From positions 1,984,001 through 2,048,000 of the forward strand of contig OY725491.1 of NCBI GenBank assembly GCA_963281255.1: DNA of 64,000 bases, read 5' to 3'. The notes beneath the pieces were generated by a model. The model made no database searches. It was given only the letters and a program-made list of their open reading frames with translations, and had not been told where the DNA came from. A program made the translations under genes and the position numbers. Origin of the DNA: Aphrocallistes beatrix. Lineage: Eukaryota; Porifera; Hexactinellida; Sceptrulophora; Aphrocallistidae. Positions 10,571 to 21,226 of the stretch are shown here, one piece after another; the stretch's first letter is position 1, and each line of letters opens with the position of its first letter.

Positions 10571-13230
10571 TGTATACATAAATAAATAAATAATTTATCA
10601 TACAGTTGCGGAAATAAAATATTCGGAATTATGTGTAACTACATGTGAAATTACATGTGTAATTACACGTGTAATCACATGTGTAATTACACGCGTAATC
10701 ACATGTGTAATTACACGTGTAATCACATGTGTAATTACATGTGTAATTACATGTGAAATTACATGTGTAATTAAAAATAATTCCGAATATTTTATTTCCA
10801 CAACTGTCGTTCAACCAAACCCAGACCTATAGCCATAAAGAAAAACAATCTTGTACGATATATTGTATACATAAATAAATAAATAATTTATCATACAGTT
10901 GTGGAAATAAAATATTCGGAATTAAGTGTAACTACATGTGAAATTACATGTGTAATTACACGTGTAATTACATGTGTAATTACATGTGTAATTACACGTG
11001 TGATCACATGTGTAATTACACGTGTAATTACATGTGTAATTACATGTGTAATTACACGTGTAATTAAATGTGTAATTACACGTGTAATTACATGTGTAAT
11101 TACATGTGTAATTACATGTGAAATTACAAGTGTAATTAAAAATAATTCCGAATATTTTATAACTACATGTGAAATTACATGTGTAATTACACGTGTAATT
11201 ACATGTGTAATTACATGTGTAATTACACGTGTGATCACATGTGTAATTACACGTGTAATTAAAAATAATTCCGAATATTTTATTTCCGCAACTGTCGTTC
11301 AACCAAACCCAGACCTATAGCCATAAAGAAAAACAATCTTGTACGATATATTGTGTACATAAATAAATAAATAATTTATCATACAGTTGCGGAAATAAAA
11401 TATTCGGAATTATGTGTAATTACATGTGTAATTACATGTGTAATTACACGTGTGATCACATGTGTAATTACACGTGAAATTACACGTGTAATTACACGTG
11501 TAATTACATGTGTAATTACATGTGTAATTACACGTGTGATCACATGTGTAATTACACGTGTAATTACATGTGTAATTACATGTGTAATTACATGTGTAAT
11601 TACATGTGAAATTACATGTGTAATTAAAAATAATTCCGAATATTTTATTTCCGCAACTGTCGTTCAACCAAACCCAGACCTATAGCCATAAAGAAAAACA
11701 ATCTTGACGATATATTGTATACATAAATAAATAAATAATTTATCATACAGTTGCAGAAATAAAATTTTCGGAATTATGTGTAATTACATGTGTAATTACA
11801 CGTGTGATCACATTTGTAATTACACGTGTAATCACATGTGTAATTACATGTGTAATTAAAAATAATTCCGAATATTTTATTTCCGCAACTGTCGTTCAAC
11901 CAAACCCAGACCTATAGCCATAAAGAAAAACAATCTTGACGATATATTGTATACATAAATAAATAAATAATTTATCATACAGTTGCAGAAATAAAATTTT
12001 CGGAATTATGTGTAATTACATGTGTAATTACACGTGTGATCACATGTGTAATTACACGTGTGATCACATGTGTAATTACACGTGTAATTACATGTGTAAT
12101 TACATGTGTAATTACACGTGTAATTAAATGTGTAATTACACGTGTAATTACATGTGTAATTACATGTGTAATTACATGTGAAATTACAAGTGTAATTAAA
12201 AATAATTCCGAATATTTTATAACTACATGTGAAATTACATGTGTAATTACACGTGTAATTACATGTGTAATTACATGTGTAATTACACGTGTGATCACAT
12301 GTGTAATTACACGTGTAATTAAAAATAATTCCGAATATTTTATTTCCGCAACTGTCGTTCAACCAAACCCAGACCTATAGCCATAAAGAAAAACAATCTT
12401 GTACGATATATTGTGTACATAAATAAATAAATAATTTATCATACAGTTGCGGAAATAAAATATTCGGAATTATGTGTAATTACATGTGTAATTACATGTG
12501 TAATTACACGTGTGATCACATGTGTAATTACACGTGAAATTACACGTGTAATTACACGTGTAATTACATGTGTAATTACATGTGTAATTACACGTGTGAT
12601 CACATGTGTAATTACACGTGTAATTACATGTGTAATTACATGTGTAATTACATGTGTAATTACATGTGAAATTACATGTGTAATTAAAAATAATTCCGAA
12701 TATTTTATTTCCGCAACTGTCGTTCAACCAAACCCAGACCTATAGCCATAAAGAAAAACAATCTTGACGATATATTGTATACATAAATAAATAAATAATT
12801 TATCATACAGTTGCAGAAATAAAATTTTCGGAATTATGTGTAATTACATGTGTAATTACACGTGTGATCACATTTGTAATTACACGTGTAATCACATGTG
12901 TAATTACATGTGTAATTAAAAATAATTCCGAATATTTTATTTCCGCAACTGTCGTTCAACCAAACCCAGACCTATAGCCATAAAGAAAAACAATCTTGAC
13001 GATATATTGTATACATAAATAAATAAATAATTTATCATACAGTTGCAGAAATAAAATTTTCGGAATTATGTGTAATTACATGTGTAATTACACGTGTGAT
13101 CACATGTGTAATTACACGTGTAATCACATGTGTAATTACATGTGTAATTACACATAATTCCGAATATTTTATTTCCGCAACTGTCGTTCAATCAAACCCA
13201 GACCTATAGCCGTAAAGACAAACAATCTTT
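10570..13230. repeat. Satellite of hairpin monomers with CACGTG/TAATTA inner arrays
   Basis: About eight monomers occur. Each begins CAGTTGCGGAAATAAAATAT or a close variant and ends with its inverse (ATTCCGAATATTTTATTTCC, CGCAACTG). Each monomer is therefore an inverted repeat. Between the arms lies a variable number of 12-bp units alternating ACACGTGTAATT and ACATGTGTAATT, themselves palindromic. Monomers are joined by a constant spacer containing CCAAACCCAGACCTATAGCC and (AAATA)n. A higher-order copy of 1,060 bp is visible: positions 11341, 11745 and 11937 recur at 12401, 12805 and 12997. Confidence 0.92.
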
Positions 13231-13779
13231 TGAGCAGTAGCAATTTTAAAGTGTCAATATATATCTGCCAAAATGCACACCAGATGAAATATCTTTTCTC
13301 GTAATTTCAATCGATAAAATCTCCGTCGATGTAGTGTCCTCCATTCCATTTTAGATAAATAGGCCGGATTGAATTATCCTTCTTTGTTCATTGCAAATCA
13401 TCTCGTGCACTGACGTATCATATTTGAGTTGTAATTGTACATTCAAGAAATTCAATAGCATAGCTATGTCCCATACATTGGCTGATTTTACTGTATTTCT
13501 TGATACGTAGTACTCTATTGGATACGTCAGGGTTCTATCTGCAGGGGGAAGCTCCCCCCCCATTTAACATCCTAGATAGAACCTTGTACGTACTGTACTA
13601 CCATGTACAGGGCTATCAACCTGAGGTCACGAAATCGTGAGATTAGGTTATTATACGCAGATATGAACATAATTTTTCAAATAACTTCCAACAATTCTCA
13701 AATATATGCAACAATCATTATCTACGCACTTAAGGATCATGATCTCCATACTCGCACTTAAGGGAGACCGATCATTTAA

Positions 13780-14160
13780 GAGTGGTCCATATATTTCAGT
13801 ATAACTTTGAAATATTGGTTCTGAAGGGTCCAAATATTTCGAATTGTAAGGACCGGGGATACCATTCCAGAGGCCGTAGACTCGGAATGAGGATTGGGTG
13901 GGGCCTTTAGGTTTGCATGATTGGTATGGCCATTTTGGACAAATTGTATCATAGCTAATGAAGGTAATAGCCTTCGGCTAATTCATGTAAGGCAAAGGCC
14001 CTACCAACCCGACCGGAGCCTACGCCTATGTCATTCTGTGGGAGTCCAAAATATTTGTAACATTTCCTTGAATATGATCCATAATTGTAATTTATTTGCA
14101 TATGCAAATAGTAGTAGCTTGTTTGCATGCGAATTGTAGCTTATTCGCATGCGAATACAT
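13780..14160. repeat. Dispersed repeat, second copy with CGCATGCG palindromes
   Basis: This shares GTCCATATATTTC, GGCCGTAGACTCG and the ATTCGCATGCGAAT palindrome with 5060-5540, in inverted order for part of its length. An internal inverted pair (GGGTGGGGCCTTTAGG and its approximate complement near 13990) is visible. Confidence 0.55.
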
Positions 14161-14239
14161 GTAGTAGTTTTTAATACCTCAAGTTATTAGTGAATAAAAA
14201 TACAATGTTGATTAAACATGATTAGCATATTGGGGTGCT

Positions 14240-14418
14240 CAGGGTTTCATCCAGCTTTCCAAAGTCATACGCCTAAATGGACACCACCATTTTTCTACGC
14301 GCCTAGAAACTCATTTTTATATATGTTTTATGCTGCGCGCCTAGCCTCAAAAAATCATTTGGCTAATGATGCTCCATGTGATCAAATACGCGCCTAGTAC
14401 GCCTGGATGAAAGCCTAA
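14240..14418. mobile_element. Short hAT-type MITE upstream of the LisH-WD40 gene
   Basis: The ends are CAGGGTTTCATCCAG and CTGGATGAAAGCCTAA, imperfect inverted repeats of the CAGGG hAT type. Flanking octamers are GGGGTGCT and AGGGTGCT (7 of 8 match). The interior has CGCGCCTA repeats. It ends 114 bp before the start codon of the next gene. Confidence 0.65.
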
Positions 14419-14532
14419 AGGGTGCTTGAAATAAGGATTTAGAGTTGTAAAAGCCAGGAAAATATTCTAAAGGGGTTAGCAAGTGTGTGTCTTATATATT
14501 TACTATTTCAAGTATATTGTCTAGTCATTAGG

Positions 14533-16405
14533 ATGGAGGAGAGAGAGAAGACAAGGTTGGTAGCACAGTACCTCCATGAACATAACTACAAAGACACACT
14601 CGAGAATTTCCTCAAGGAAAGTGGAACTCAGTTTGTAGCTCAGAGCATGATCCACAAAACCGGAGAATTAGATCTGATTTTAGACGAGCACCAGCTCCAG
14701 CTGTCCAAAATCAAGCCTGCCACCACGATATATGATATATTCCCCAAGGGCGACACCATCAATCACACCCTGCCGTCTCGTGTCTTGTGGCGGATTGATG
14801 ACGTAACAGGTGGCAAAAATGTGATTGTGTCCCGCCTGCGCAGTGATGGGACTTTATTTGTCGCTGCATCTGACAGTTTATTATACAAACTACCATTAGG
14901 AACAGAATTAGACAAAGTGCCTTCTGACATCCTGTCGAATGTGTCCTCAGAAATGCCACACAGTGATCCACTCATGAAGCCACTAACACCTATCCCGACT
15001 GCGTATAAGATCCACAAAGGCGCAGTTCTCAGTCTAGACATTCACCCGCACTACCCCGATATAATCGTAACGAGCTCAATGGACAGAAGCGTTGCTATCG
15101 TGGACACATCACTTGACCCAGAAGACAGCAAATTAGTGAAACAAACGTTTAGAGATCACAGCAAATACGTGGTTGCAGTTGGGTGGTCTTCGACTGGCGC
15201 CTATTTTGCCAGTGCTGGGTACGATTCAGTCCTGAATGTGTATTACGGCTGTGTGAAGGAGAGAGAAGATAGCTGTGAGGTGGAGTATGGTCGTGTGCAC
15301 AGTGAGACGCATAGGGGCGGGATAGAGGGACTCTGTTTCATGAAGGAGCGGGAGGTAATGGCTACCTGCTGTAGAGAGGACTTCCTGGTTCATGTCTACC
15401 AGATGGCGCTCCCATCTACTGGTGAGTTCATAGAATAGCGAATGCTTATGATTCCAAAGAATTATGCTGAAAAGTAATCAGTTGTGACTATATCAACCTT
15501 ATGGGTTAACAGAGACATAACCAACTGAATTTTATGGTCCGGCACGAAATTATTGGGTTGAGGCCTTGGTCACATGTGCCACCCTCGCTGTACCTCTGTG
15601 GGAAGAGCTAGCACTTCTCATTTAGGGTTTCTGACAGTGGAAACCATTCATTACTGTGATTTCCTATAACCCCCTAGCTACGCCTATGGGTGTGTCTCCC
15701 AGAGAATTATAAGAACCTACCCATTTAATCTTGTTTATTATAGAGCATTCTAATCTCCGAGACGGAGAGGGGCCATTCCATAAATTATGTGTTTACATTT
15801 TCCGGGATGACTCCCATCCATCTCACCATAACTTTATCGTAACATTCGTATTTATTATCACACACGCCTCTTGACTTCATAAGAAATAGCACTGAGGTCT
15901 AGACCCTAGACTCTAGACTAGCAAGAATCTTACACTTAAATCCTAATTGAACTTTGTGTTCTGTTCTGAAGGTTCGAGTGGATCATTCCAAGGCAGCGTC
16001 TCTAAGATACAGGAAATAAACTTGAATGCATTCGGGGATGACTTCATTTCATTGACACCGATGCACCTCTCATTCAGTCCAGACAGCCGACACATTCTCG
16101 TCTCGACGGACAGAGACCGACTCATCATCCTCTCGTTGCAGTCCGGCGAGGTGATCACCACACTCTACGGGGCATCCAGCGATGGATTCTCTCAGCCGAA
16201 GAACAGCTGGCACAGCAGTTGCGCCTACACTTATGGAACGTCTGAGGATAATACGATTTGTGTGTGGGAAGTGGTGACACAGAAAATCGTGTCCAAGCTC
16301 TCCGGGCACCAGGGACGCATCAGAGACTTGCAAGTCGTGGCGTACAAAGGGAGGCCGCTATTGGTAACCGGCGCCTTCGATGCCACAGTGTGTATCTGGT
16401 GCTAG
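14533..16405 (+). CDS. LisH and WD40-repeat protein (2 exons)
   Basis: Exon 1 is 14533-15421 and exon 2 is 15972-16405. The intron is GT-AG (GTGAGT donor, TTCTGAAG acceptor) and phase 1; the join keeps the frame and gives 440 aa. The N-terminus (MEEREKTRLVAQYLHEHNY, then DTLENFLKESG) is a LisH dimerisation motif at about residues 5-33. At least six WD40-like blades follow, for example HKGAVLSLDIHPHYPDIIVT and LSGHQGRIRDLQVV. The chain ends in VCIWC, a normal last-blade edge. The architecture suggests a scaffold in a multiprotein complex; the exact orthologue is not recognised. ATG 14533 is preferred over an upstream in-frame ATG at 14485 because the extra residues are hydrophobic and an acceptor-like TTAG lies immediately before 14533. 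Confidence 0.85.
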
Positions 16406-16623
16406 AATAGAGTCTAGGATACGAGATGTTATTATTCACATATCACTGGTTTATTTATATCAAAATAGTATTATTATAGAGTAGTAGATTCTATTAATTT
16501 TTGTGTCATAGAAACGGTTCTTTTACATTCTATTCTTCAGGTCGGACATGTTTTTGTAGTGGGAATTTTGACATTCGATCTATTCATGCTCGTTCTAACG
16601 AGATTCTATTCATAGAAGTTTCC

Positions 16624-16629
16624 AATAAA
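16624..16629 (+). promoter_or_regulatory. Poly(A) signal AATAAA
   Basis: This is 219 bp after the LisH-WD40 stop and 66 bp before the next start codon. It would end the upstream transcript in a very short intergenic space. Confidence 0.5.
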
Positions 16630-16694
16630 TGCTCTTTATTATCTGTTTTTTAATGGCAAAGATTTAAAACTTTTTACTGTAATATTTTAGCTTC

Positions 16695-17966
16695 ATGGCG
16701 ACAGAAAATATTGAATTCAAACAATCAATATTCGATCGCATAGAATCGGAGATTGTGAATGCATTTAATTTGATGATACATCATCTGACAATGAGGAGGG
16801 ATGCACTGCTTGCCGAACTGAAAAATTCTAGATTTGCTTTTGAAGAGAAAACCCAAACACGAATAGATGGCTTGAAAGAGCTGGAACAGATGCGAGCACA
16901 ATTATTGGAATTGAGTATCAAACAAAACTTTATTTTGAAAGTCCAAAAAGCCTCTCTCGCTCCGATTGAGCAACAATTAAATGAACTGAAAGGAGAACCA
17001 GTCAGTGAGCCTCTCCTCCGCTTTGAGATTCCTCTCACTGAGATGCTCACTAAGACCGAGACTCTAGGAGCCATCTTCGATAAACGCACCAATGTTACTT
17101 CCAAGCACCAAATTGACTACTCACACAAGAATATAGCTCAGAAAGTTATCGGTAAAAAAGGATCAGGGGAAGGAGAGTTTTTAACACCTTTGAGGATGCA
17201 TATCTGCGAAGGCCATCATCTCTACGTCGTGGACAGTGATAACAAACGTATCCAAGTATTTGATGTAGAGAGTGGAAAATACTTGCTACAATTTGGCCGT
17301 TCTCATTTTACTCAACCCAGTGGAGTTGTCACTCTCGGGAAATATTGCTACGTAACTGATCGTACTCTAAATAAAATATTTAAATTCGAGATCGGAGATT
17401 ACAAATTGATCAAAAAAAGCAAGGCTGGCGGGTCTTATCGCAATTTATCACACCCTACCGGTATCGCAGTTACTGACGATGAGGTGGTGTACGTAGTGGA
17501 CTTCAGTAACAGCAGAGTGTGTGCATATGATCGTGAACTCCGATATGTGAGCGAGTTAGGAGTCGGAACATTGAACTCGCCTAGTGAAGTTAAAATCTGC
17601 TCTGAGCTTATATACGTAATAGATGTGAGTTCTCACTGTTTGCACTGCTTCGATAAGTCAGGCAAAGAGCTGCGTTCTTTCCTCACTTGTGGCATTGGGA
17701 AGCAAATCCTTGGTCCTTCTACATTCTGCTTTGATGGTGATAAGAACATTATTATCGCAGACCATGATGCTCAAACTTTGAAGATATTCTCTCCATCAGG
17801 AGAGCTGCTGCACCAGATTGGGAAGGAAGTACCTGATACGGAGGATGTCGGAGATTGTTTTGGAGTGGTCCTATTTGGGCAAAACATTTTCGTGACTTGT
17901 GCTAATCTCGATTCTATAAAAATTTTCTGGAATTTTTGCTGCAATATTTTTAGTGCAACTCTTTGA
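16695..17966 (+). CDS. Coiled-coil/NHL-repeat protein (TRIM-like, no RING or B-box)
   Basis: A single coding exon of 423 aa. Residues about 10-110 are a charged helical region, likely a coiled coil. From about 150 there are six NHL blades, recognisable by YVVDSDNKRIQVFD, YVVDFSNSRVCAYD, YVIDVSSHCLHCFD and IIIADHDAQTLKIF. NHL propellers bind protein or RNA. The layout matches the C-terminal two thirds of TRIM2/3/32/71-type proteins, but there is no RING or B-box, so ubiquitin-ligase activity is not expected. An acceptor-like TATTTTAG lies 5 bp before the ATG, suggesting a 5'-UTR intron or trans-splicing. A related gene lies at 29308-30525. Confidence 0.88.
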   Translation: MATENIEFKQSIFDRIESEIVNAFNLMIHHLTMRRDALLAELKNSRFAFEEKTQTRIDGLKELEQMRAQLLELSIKQNFILKVQKASLAPIEQQLNELKGEPVSEPLLRFEIPLTEMLTKTETLGAIFDKRTNVTSKHQIDYSHKNIAQKVIGKKGSGEGEFLTPLRMHICEGHHLYVVDSDNKRIQVFDVESGKYLLQFGRSHFTQPSGVVTLGKYCYVTDRTLNKIFKFEIGDYKLIKKSKAGGSYRNLSHPTGIAVTDDEVVYVVDFSNSRVCAYDRELRYVSELGVGTLNSPSEVKICSELIYVIDVSSHCLHCFDKSGKELRSFLTCGIGKQILGPSTFCFDGDKNIIIADHDAQTLKIFSPSGELLHQIGKEVPDTEDVGDCFGVVLFGQNIFVTCANLDSIKIFWNFCCNIFSATL

Positions 17967-18428
17967 TTGGTGATTGAGTCAATGTTTTGTTTGTGAACAT
18001 ATTTACTCTAATTTATTAAAATGACACTTCGCTCGCTTGTCCGGCCATTCCACCGCCCGCATCAATATTTATCTACCGCATATGATGTCATTATTACAAT
18101 CAGAATTTATTTCAGATGCGGGAGATTATTACTATTAATTGAGTTATACAATCAATATAACTAACATTTCAGTAGAATTTGACGGGTTTTGACAGAACCT
18201 GAGCTGACCTGATCATTTCGAACTCTCCATGGTTGCTACCGTAATAAAATGGCATAATTTATTTAAGAAGCACCGTTTTCTCTTAGTACCTTTCCTCCAA
18301 ATAAACATATTCGAATTAACACAGCGGAAGATCGAAAACATTTGAATTTATATTTAATAATTAATACATTCCAAAGTATATTGTTTAGTTCAAACCTTAG
18401 TTCAAACCAGTTTAGTTCAAACCTTTCT

Positions 18429-19538
18429 CTAGCTAGAGAACAATATTTCCACACACATTGCCCCCTGGTGGTAGTATTCTTCATCCGTTAGTACATCACC
18501 TGGAATGTTGATTAACTTGAGTGTTTCTACGCTAGAAAAATTAATGTCATCCACCATTCTCTCCCAGCTATCCTCAGAATCTTTCTTTTTAATCGCTACT
18601 TTCCAGGAGCCTTTTAGGTTCCTAATTTCAGTGCTGTGCTCCGGAACTAATTTCAGACATGCACTGTTAAAATCCTCCAAAGATAATTGTGGACGAAAGA
18701 AACATGAATTTTCTATTTCAAATCGTGGTCCGTTGAGATTATTACAGTCCCAATTATGTCGCAAGGAATCTTTTGTAGTTGCATCACGTGCCGCGTCTGT
18801 TTCAAGTTCGTCTGTTTGAGAAGCAAGACTCGGGGGATGACTTCGATTTCTGCCGGTACTCTGTGCGCCGGGGCTGATTGATCCAAGATATTTCTCCCTG
18901 ATTGTTTCCCTATCGGTGATTTTCCAAATTATTCCGTTTAACTTATATTGCATTCTTTCGTTCTGCAGACACTGAACCACTGATTGCAACCTACTCAATA
19001 ACTCTCGTTGTCGTTCACTCTGCTTCTCGAGTTCATCAATCTTTTCAATGGTACAGAAGTTCTCTAACTCTCTGTGATAGTCTTTAGCCTCTATTTGGTG
19101 TGTTTCAAGTTCTTCTCGCACGAAATCTGTTTTACACCCATAATTTGCATACTGACACTGCACCACCATCTGTTCACACATGTCGAGATGGTCGAAGACT
19201 GCTGCTATTTCTCCCTCCCATTCACACCCTCTGTGATTAAGTGGACATCTGCACTCCAGTCGTGACACTGATTTTCTAATATTAATCACTGGCTCGGTGC
19301 ATGAATCCTTACCGACACACGTCTTGCATGCCATCGAATCTTCTCCACTAATATTGCACGCGTCTCGCATTACTCCTGCGCACTTGGGGCAGATTATAAT
19401 CATCTCCTCCATCTGAGATAAATTCTGCGTCACCAAATCTCTTTTGTATCCGCCATATCTCACCTCGCCTGCACTTCCAATTTGTTTCAAAATGAGCTCA
19501 TCTTTAGTATCGACATGTGAAGACCTCTTCGCCGCCAT
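18429..19538 (-). CDS. TRAF-type zinc-finger protein with degenerate RING
   Basis: A single exon of 369 aa. Cysteine pairs at residues 50-83 (CPKC, CKTC) sit where TRAF proteins have a RING, but the central CxH pair is not clear, so the RING looks degenerate. TRAF-type fingers follow (CPLNHRGCEWEGE with DHLDMCEQ, then CQYANYGCKTDFV with ELETHQ, about 98-148). A coiled coil is likely at 160-197. The phrase YKLNGIIWKITDRE looks like the start of a MATH/TRAF-C domain, and the chain ends GAMCVEILFSS, like the end of one, but the middle is not convincing. Such proteins act as adaptors in TNF/TLR-type signalling. TTTAG lies just before the ATG. Confidence 0.82.
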   Translation of the reverse strand: MAAKRSSHVDTKDELILKQIGSAGEVRYGGYKRDLVTQNLSQMEEMIIICPKCAGVMRDACNISGEDSMACKTCVGKDSCTEPVINIRKSVSRLECRCPLNHRGCEWEGEIAAVFDHLDMCEQMVVQCQYANYGCKTDFVREELETHQIEAKDYHRELENFCTIEKIDELEKQSERQRELLSRLQSVVQCLQNERMQYKLNGIIWKITDRETIREKYLGSISPGAQSTGRNRSHPPSLASQTDELETDAARDATTKDSLRHNWDCNNLNGPRFEIENSCFFRPQLSLEDFNSACLKLVPEHSTEIRNLKGSWKVAIKKKDSEDSWERMVDDINFSSVETLKLINIPGDVLTDEEYYHQGAMCVEILFSS

Positions 19539-20390
19539 GCTAAATACTTCGGTAGTTTATACAGTCCTATTTATTCAAGAAAAACTTTTCAGCCTCTAAC
19601 TACCCTGGGTGTGCAACAATTAAATTTAAAATATATAATTTTTAGACACTTCACCATTAACTTGAGGGTACATAAGTTGCACCCTTGTACGACTCACAAA
19701 GAATGAACTTGTGGTTATGTCCACACAACAACATAAGGTATGTATAATTCTTCACCTCCATGAGTTCATTGTATTTATTGAAAAAGTTAATTATGTAGTA
19801 TAAAATCTGCAAAATTCTACATCTCGAATTGGGCGTGAGAATAATTATAAAACACTGATCCATTAGCAGAGGCATCATACATTTTATGGGCGGCCCTTCG
19901 CCCGCCCGGTCCCTAATACTCAGGACAGTACTGTTAGCTGTTATAGCCGCCCAGAATTACCAGATAGGTTCCGGGATGCCCCTTGGGCCGCTCGGTGATC
20001 ACCAGGTGACCTGGTTACGACGCCCATTAGTATAAATATCAGTTTTTTACTCAATCTATAAACTTGGTAAATAACTGTATCTGAAATTTATCAAGTTTGA
20101 GTGCTTACCTAACACCTGGAAATATCTAAACTGAGCGATTCATCAGTATAACTACTATGATCGAATAATTAATACAGAACATGAAGTAGATTGTTCTAAA
20201 GTAAGAATAAGAAATGGGATATCTTTTAATTAATCACACAGCCACACAGTTGTACTCGAGTATTATTCAGCAAGGTTTTATAACAATGTTCTATATATAG
20301 TATTACATGTAAGTATATATCTTAATTATTGCAACCATTGAGTTTTGTTCATTTATCCATTGTTTCATCGGTTATATATATTGTACTATT
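19539..20390. other. Intergenic with a possible small MITE
   Basis: No gene was recognised. Around 19885-20031 a GC-richer patch begins ATGGGCGG and ends GACGCCCAT, a weak terminal inverted repeat that might be a small MITE. The rest is AT-rich unique-looking sequence. Confidence 0.4.
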
Positions 20391-20931
20391 ACCAGGGTTG
20401 AAACCAAATAGTTGATTATTCGGTTTAACCAAATATTATTTGCAAATAATTGATATTTGGTTTGTAACCAAATATCATTATTTGGTATTCGGTTGGGAAC
20501 CAAATAATTTGGTCAACCGAATATTTGGTCAACCAAATGATTTGGTCAACCGAATATTTGGTCAACCGAATAATTTGGTCAAACAAATATTTGGTCAAAC
20601 AAATAATTTGCATGCTTTCCCAATACAATCACACGTTCTTACATGAGGTGGTCCGAACACAAATAAATCTAATAGGCCTACTTATACTTGATTATATTTT
20701 TTTATAAATAGTTATATAATAGATAAAAATTTGTGCAAAAATATAATCAAGTATTATTTGGTTAACCAAATTATTCGGTTGACCAAATATTCGGTTTACC
20801 AAATTATTCGGTTTGACCATTATTCGGTTAACCAAATTATTCGGTTTGACCATTATTCGGTTAACCAAATTATTTGGTCTGACCATTATTCGGTTAAAAT
20901 GGTATTTGGTTGAAGTGGTTTCAACCTTGGT
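20391..20931. mobile_element. hAT-like MITE carrying a TTTGGTCAACCGAATA minisatellite
   Basis: The terminal inverted repeats are ACCAGGGTTGAAACCA and TGGTTTCAACCTTGGT (one mismatch), with CTATTA on both flanks. The interior holds two opposed arrays of a 16-bp-like unit (TTTGGTCAACCGAATA on the left, the complement on the right) around a central unique segment of about 100 bp. The whole element can fold on itself. Confidence 0.75.
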
Positions 20932-21226
20932 CTATTACCAATAATGATTAAAACCCCAAATATACCGGGGTCTTTTCTATTTATAGTATAGACCCCACAT
21001 TTATATGGTTTCCCCGCCCAAAATGGCTTTAAAAGAAATGACGCAACACATTCCTGCTGAACTCGGGGTTTGAACATTAAACTAATCAGCATTAGCCATC
21101 GCTAATTTAACTGGTTTCAACGAAATACTAATAGTTGACTAATTGACTCTCCATAGTTATTTTATTAATTATAACGTCATTATTATTAATTATAACGTCA
21201 TTATTATTAGTACATTCTTCCTCGAG

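Noticed and set aside
10598-12745. Long ORFs on both strands encoding runs like VITRVITCVIT and NYTCNYTCNY
   Set aside because: They are translations of a 12-bp-unit satellite, open in several frames because the unit has no stop. No start context or codon bias supports coding.
10570-13230. CRISPR-like regular repeats
   Set aside because: The units are contiguous palindromic 12-mers without unique spacers, and the window is eukaryotic.
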